NCBI RefSeq assembly: GCF_900078745.1
Contig: NZ_FKII01000042.1
Location: 62,001-126,000, forward strand
Source: Candidatus Ichthyocystis sparus
GTDB lineage: Bacteria; Pseudomonadota; Gammaproteobacteria; Burkholderiales; 2013Ark19i
Length of the DNA: 64,000 nt
Direction: 5' to 3'
Position 1 is the first letter of the stretch. Each line of letters starts with the position of its first letter. The position numbers were made by a program, and so were the translations under genes. Under the pieces are notes generated by a model. That model was not told the DNA's origin. It did no database searches and saw only the letters and a list, made by a program, of their open reading frames with translations. This document shows positions 61,577 through 64,000 of the stretch, one piece after another.

Positions 61577-62104
61577 GTGAATATTGTTATAAAGATTAGA
61601 GGTAATGATAGCAATCAAAGTAATGAAATTAGCATAGACTTAGATCTTTCATCCCTTAGACAACAGATGGGATCGCGCCTTACAATTGAAGATGTAAACG
61701 TACGTGTATCGGAAGTTGATTTTCCTCAAAACCAAGAATCATATATTCATACCGAATGTATAGAAGAAGGACCAAACACACAAGAAAGTAGTCCACTAGA
61801 AACAATGTCTATAGAGGCGAGTAATGCACATAGCACAGATGGCATAAAACGCAAAAAAGCAGAGAGCTTATGTTGCCGTTGTCCTGAATCAGTACTATCT
61901 TTTTTATTGGCAGGGGTAGTTGCATTTGTTTTGGGTGCATGCGTACGCTTTACTGGAATTACATTCGGCAGTCTTGTTTACGACGCAATAGTTGCTGTTT
62001 CTGCGTGTTTTTTGTTGCTGTTACTTTCTTTCTTGACTGTCGAAGCGCTTGGAAAAACCACTGCAGTAAGTAAATTTTACACCCGTCTGGGGCAGATTAT
62101 ATAG
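61577..62104 (+). CDS. Inc-like protein with bilobed hydrophobic domain, unknown function
   Basis: 175 residues. A polar, acidic N-terminal part of about 100 residues without signal peptide is followed by a basic/Cys cluster (KRKKAESLCCRC) and two closely spaced membrane helices (about 105-126, LSFLLAGVVAFVLGACVRFTGI, and 133-157), with a short basic tail. This two-helix hairpin with a short loop is the hallmark of chlamydial inclusion-membrane (Inc) proteins, which are T3SS effectors. I infer a possible Inc-type effector; there is no sequence family to prove it. It could also be an ordinary small membrane protein. The start is GTG 61577. Confidence 0.5.
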   Translation: MNIVIKIRGNDSNQSNEISIDLDLSSLRQQMGSRLTIEDVNVRVSEVDFPQNQESYIHTECIEEGPNTQESSPLETMSIEASNAHSTDGIKRKKAESLCCRCPESVLSFLLAGVVAFVLGACVRFTGITFGSLVYDAIVAVSACFLLLLLSFLTVEALGKTTAVSKFYTRLGQII

Positions 62105-62141
62105 CACTGCAAGTAAATGTGATTGCAATACACAACTAATG

Positions 62142-63770
62142 CTACTCCTTCTGCCTCTCTGCTGCTGCCGCTTGAACTACTCCTTCTATCGTTTCTTCTA
62201 TTTCTTTATCATCTCTCGCCATCTCCATTGCTCTAGCTTTAGCTGCTTTCTCCTCCTCCCTCGCTTTAACTCTCGCTGCTTTCTCCTCCTCCTTCGCCTT
62301 AGCTCTCGCTGCTTTCTCCTCCTCTTTCGCTTTAGCTCTCGCTGCTTTCTCCTCCTCTTTCGCTTTAATTGCCGCCGCTTTTTCTTTCTCATGAGCTACA
62401 ACCTCTTCCTCCATTCTTTTCAACACCTCCCGCGCCTTCCTCCTTCTCTCCGCCTCCTCTGCTTCCAATTCTGCCAGACCATCTTTTATAGAATTCGCTA
62501 TCCTACCTGATCTCCTTTCTACTCTCTCTCTCTCTCTTGCCGCTTCCCTTTCCTCTCTTTCCTTAGCCTTCATCAGCGCTCTATGTCTCTTTCTCTCCTC
62601 TGTCTCTGCTCTAATCTTCTCTTTCATCTTCTCTTTCCTCATTTCCTGCTCTTTTATCTTTTCTTCTCTAATCAACTCCTTCTCCAATCTTATTCTTTCA
62701 CTTTCCTCTCTTTTCATTGCCTCCCTATCTTCCTCTTCCTCTTCCTCTTCCTCTTCCTCCGTCCTAATTATGTCAACGTCTAAAACTACATCTCCAAGTA
62801 TTCTTACCGACATCGAAGAAACTTTTACCGGTCCCTCTTTCTCCACTCTCTCTGATGTTGCTTGACCTTCCGATCCCGATTCTTCCATTACTATCTCTGA
62901 CGACACTACTAAATCAGTTGCAGGTACAGCTACCTCAGTTGCAGGTAATATTGCCATCACTGCAGGTTCTTCTTCTGCACTAAACACTACCTCAGAGCTT
63001 CCTGCAGCACTATGTACTGGCGCACTTGATGATTCACCATGTACACCAGCATCTATATCTTCTACTATTATTTTCGGCTCTACTAGGCCTTCTACAAGAA
63101 CCTGCATCAATTCATGATCAGGTTCCATATAGTCGGAGATATCACTGTAATCTCCACCAGTTTCTTGGATTGCAACATCAACTACATCTAGTGCCTGACT
63201 TCGCAATAAATCTTCTCTAGCAAGATCAAACTGTGTGGCATCACAAAAAATATCTTGAAACAACTCTTCATCAGGTAGCATTCCCAGCTCTAGTGCTAAA
63301 TCCGACACCATCCCATGCGTAGTAACATCTACATCTTCTGCTGACTCTGCCGCCGGTGCTACCGTAAATAAAGGTGCTCCTATGCTATCCATCAGTGCTT
63401 TTATTGTTGCCTCGTTATTGGCAAGAGTACCATCGTCGTCACTAGATTGAGCAACAGCACTAGTTCCCTCTCCTAGTTTAGAATGAACCAATGCTTCCTG
63501 TTCGTCTAAAAGCTGAACTACTAAACTTGATATATGGCAAGCCTGCGGGGTACCATAAAACATACCTCTAGATAGCATCTCACCAGGTTGCATCCCCAAC
63601 ATTTGTGCTAAATGTGGCGCTAATGCAACTCCCATTTCCTCAGCAGGTCCTGCACTCTGTTCCAATTCCAACGCACTCGATGACTGTGCCTGCTCATCTG
63701 CCCCGCCTTGCTCATAACCACCATCAGGACCACTTAACTCACTACCTGTGCCACCCAATTTCCTTTTCAT
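62142..63770 (-). CDS. Large repeat-rich coiled-coil protein, effector candidate
   Basis: 542 residues with no signal peptide or membrane helix. The N-terminal 45 residues are Gly/Ser/Gln-rich, as type III signals can be. Two related segments follow (LAQMLGMQPGEMLSRGMFY, 54-72; LALELGMLPDEELFQDIFC, 158-176), then a Val/Ser/Glu-rich middle. A run of Glu (338-348) leads into a charged helix of about 170 residues (Arg/Glu/Lys-rich) ending with four copies of an 11-residue repeat (KAKEEEKAARA type, about 467-510). The family is unknown. An effector that binds host proteins through its coiled coil is one idea; a structural protein is another. Confidence 0.6.
   Translation of the reverse strand: MKRKLGGTGSELSGPDGGYEQGGADEQAQSSSALELEQSAGPAEEMGVALAPHLAQMLGMQPGEMLSRGMFYGTPQACHISSLVVQLLDEQEALVHSKLGEGTSAVAQSSDDDGTLANNEATIKALMDSIGAPLFTVAPAAESAEDVDVTTHGMVSDLALELGMLPDEELFQDIFCDATQFDLAREDLLRSQALDVVDVAIQETGGDYSDISDYMEPDHELMQVLVEGLVEPKIIVEDIDAGVHGESSSAPVHSAAGSSEVVFSAEEEPAVMAILPATEVAVPATDLVVSSEIVMEESGSEGQATSERVEKEGPVKVSSMSVRILGDVVLDVDIIRTEEEEEEEEEEDREAMKREESERIRLEKELIREEKIKEQEMRKEKMKEKIRAETEERKRHRALMKAKEREEREAARERERVERRSGRIANSIKDGLAELEAEEAERRRKAREVLKRMEEEVVAHEKEKAAAIKAKEEEKAARAKAKEEEKAARAKAKEEEKAARVKAREEEKAAKARAMEMARDDKEIEETIEGVVQAAAAERQKE
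62242..62373. repeat. Four tandem copies of a 33-bp unit in the coiled-coil gene
   Basis: Units at 62242-62274, 62275-62307, 62308-62340 and 62341-62373 begin GCTGCTTTCTCCTCCTC and differ by a few bases. The 33-base period keeps the reading frame and encodes the 11-residue repeat. Copy number could vary between strains. Confidence 0.92.
62731..62760. repeat. Hexanucleotide repeat encoding the Glu run
   Basis: Five copies of TCCTCT/TCCTCC run from 62731 to 62760. Because the unit is six bases, changes in copy number add or remove Glu pairs without frameshift. Confidence 0.85.
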
Positions 63771-64000
63771 TAGAACAGAGTCCTTCTATTTTATTGTTTT
63801 ATTATTCCATTAATACCACGAGCTGTAGATAAATCTGTCCACAGCTAAAATCAAGCTTGTTTTCTTAATTCGATATACTTTTTAGAAAACACGTACATTT
63901 AATATAAAAAAAATGCCCCCCACGAGCATGCAAAACAGACAACCACAAAGACACAGAACACATAGTTACAGTATAAATTTACACATCTAAACAGATACAA
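63771..64000. other. Terminal intergenic region up to the window edge
   Basis: AT-rich, with the promoter of the coiled-coil gene on the minus strand. An inverted repeat AGCTGT...ACAGCT with a 14-base loop occurs near 63820-63846. No gene was seen. Confidence 0.35.

Noticed and set aside
62242-62373. CRISPR-like tandem array
   Set aside because: The 33-bp units abut directly without spacers and encode an in-frame peptide repeat.
62139-62510. Cys/Arg/Phe/Leu-rich frame on the plus strand
   Set aside because: It is the antisense shadow of the repetitive coiled-coil gene.

Overview
The window looks like part of the chromosome of a host-associated Gammaproteobacteria/Betaproteobacteria-type Gram-negative, most probably a betaproteobacterium. 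The evidence is gene order: argS / SPOR protein / dsbA, glyA / nrdR, coaD / ferredoxin, lolB / ispE / tRNA-Gln / prs / rplY / pth, and nadD / rsfS are all neighbourhoods I know from betaproteobacteria. The DNA is AT-rich, and the large type III secretion locus, Inc-like protein and effector-like coiled coil suggest an intracellular or cyst-forming lifestyle. From memory, a 'Candidatus Ichthyocystis'-like organism would fit, but I could not test this.

Layout. 1-0.6 kb: remains of a cytochrome c5 locus. 0.7-20.5 kb: housekeeping genes (tRNA-Arg, gltX, argS, SPOR protein, dsbA, ribD, dsbB, nrdR, glyA, pmbA, a PilZ-like protein, thyA, coaD, ferredoxin, mutM, lolB, ispE, a secreted alpha/beta hydrolase, tRNA-Gln, prs, rplY, pth). 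20.5-50.6 kb: an apparently complete type III secretion system (T3SS). On the minus strand the order yscG-like, sctI, J, K, L, N, O, P, Q, R, S, T, U, small chaperone, sctC matches the Bordetella bscI-to-bscC order as I recall it. Upstream of that lie two tandem four-gene translocator cassettes (chaperone, SctE-like, SctB-like, chaperone), then an EspA/Bsp22-like filament candidate. On the plus strand follow sctW, a chaperone, sctX, sctY, sctV, then sctD, a YscE-like gene, sctF and a CesT-type chaperone. 50.6-59.2 kb, minus strand: two M16 peptidases, rsmD, folA, two membrane proteins and a SpoIIE/RsbU-type phosphatase in one tightly packed run. 59.2-64 kb: ftsY, rsfS, nadD, an Inc-like two-helix membrane protein and a 542-residue repeat-rich coiled-coil protein.

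How the parts fit. The T3SS has export gate, ATPase complex, rings, needle, rod, needle chaperones, gatekeeper, SctX/SctY, secretin, two translocator sets and a tip/filament candidate. A STAS anti-anti-sigma-type protein sits between sctV and sctD, and the membrane-bound PP2C phosphatase ends the island. Together they look like two parts of a partner-switching circuit, comparable in logic to Bordetella BtrU/BtrV/BtrW; the kinase partner is not in this window. The most interesting points are the duplicated translocator cassettes, the EspA-like candidate with its small upstream partner, the partner-switching genes with two uncharacterised membrane proteins, and the Inc-like and coiled-coil effector candidates. 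No CRISPR array, insertion sequence, integrase or phage gene was seen.
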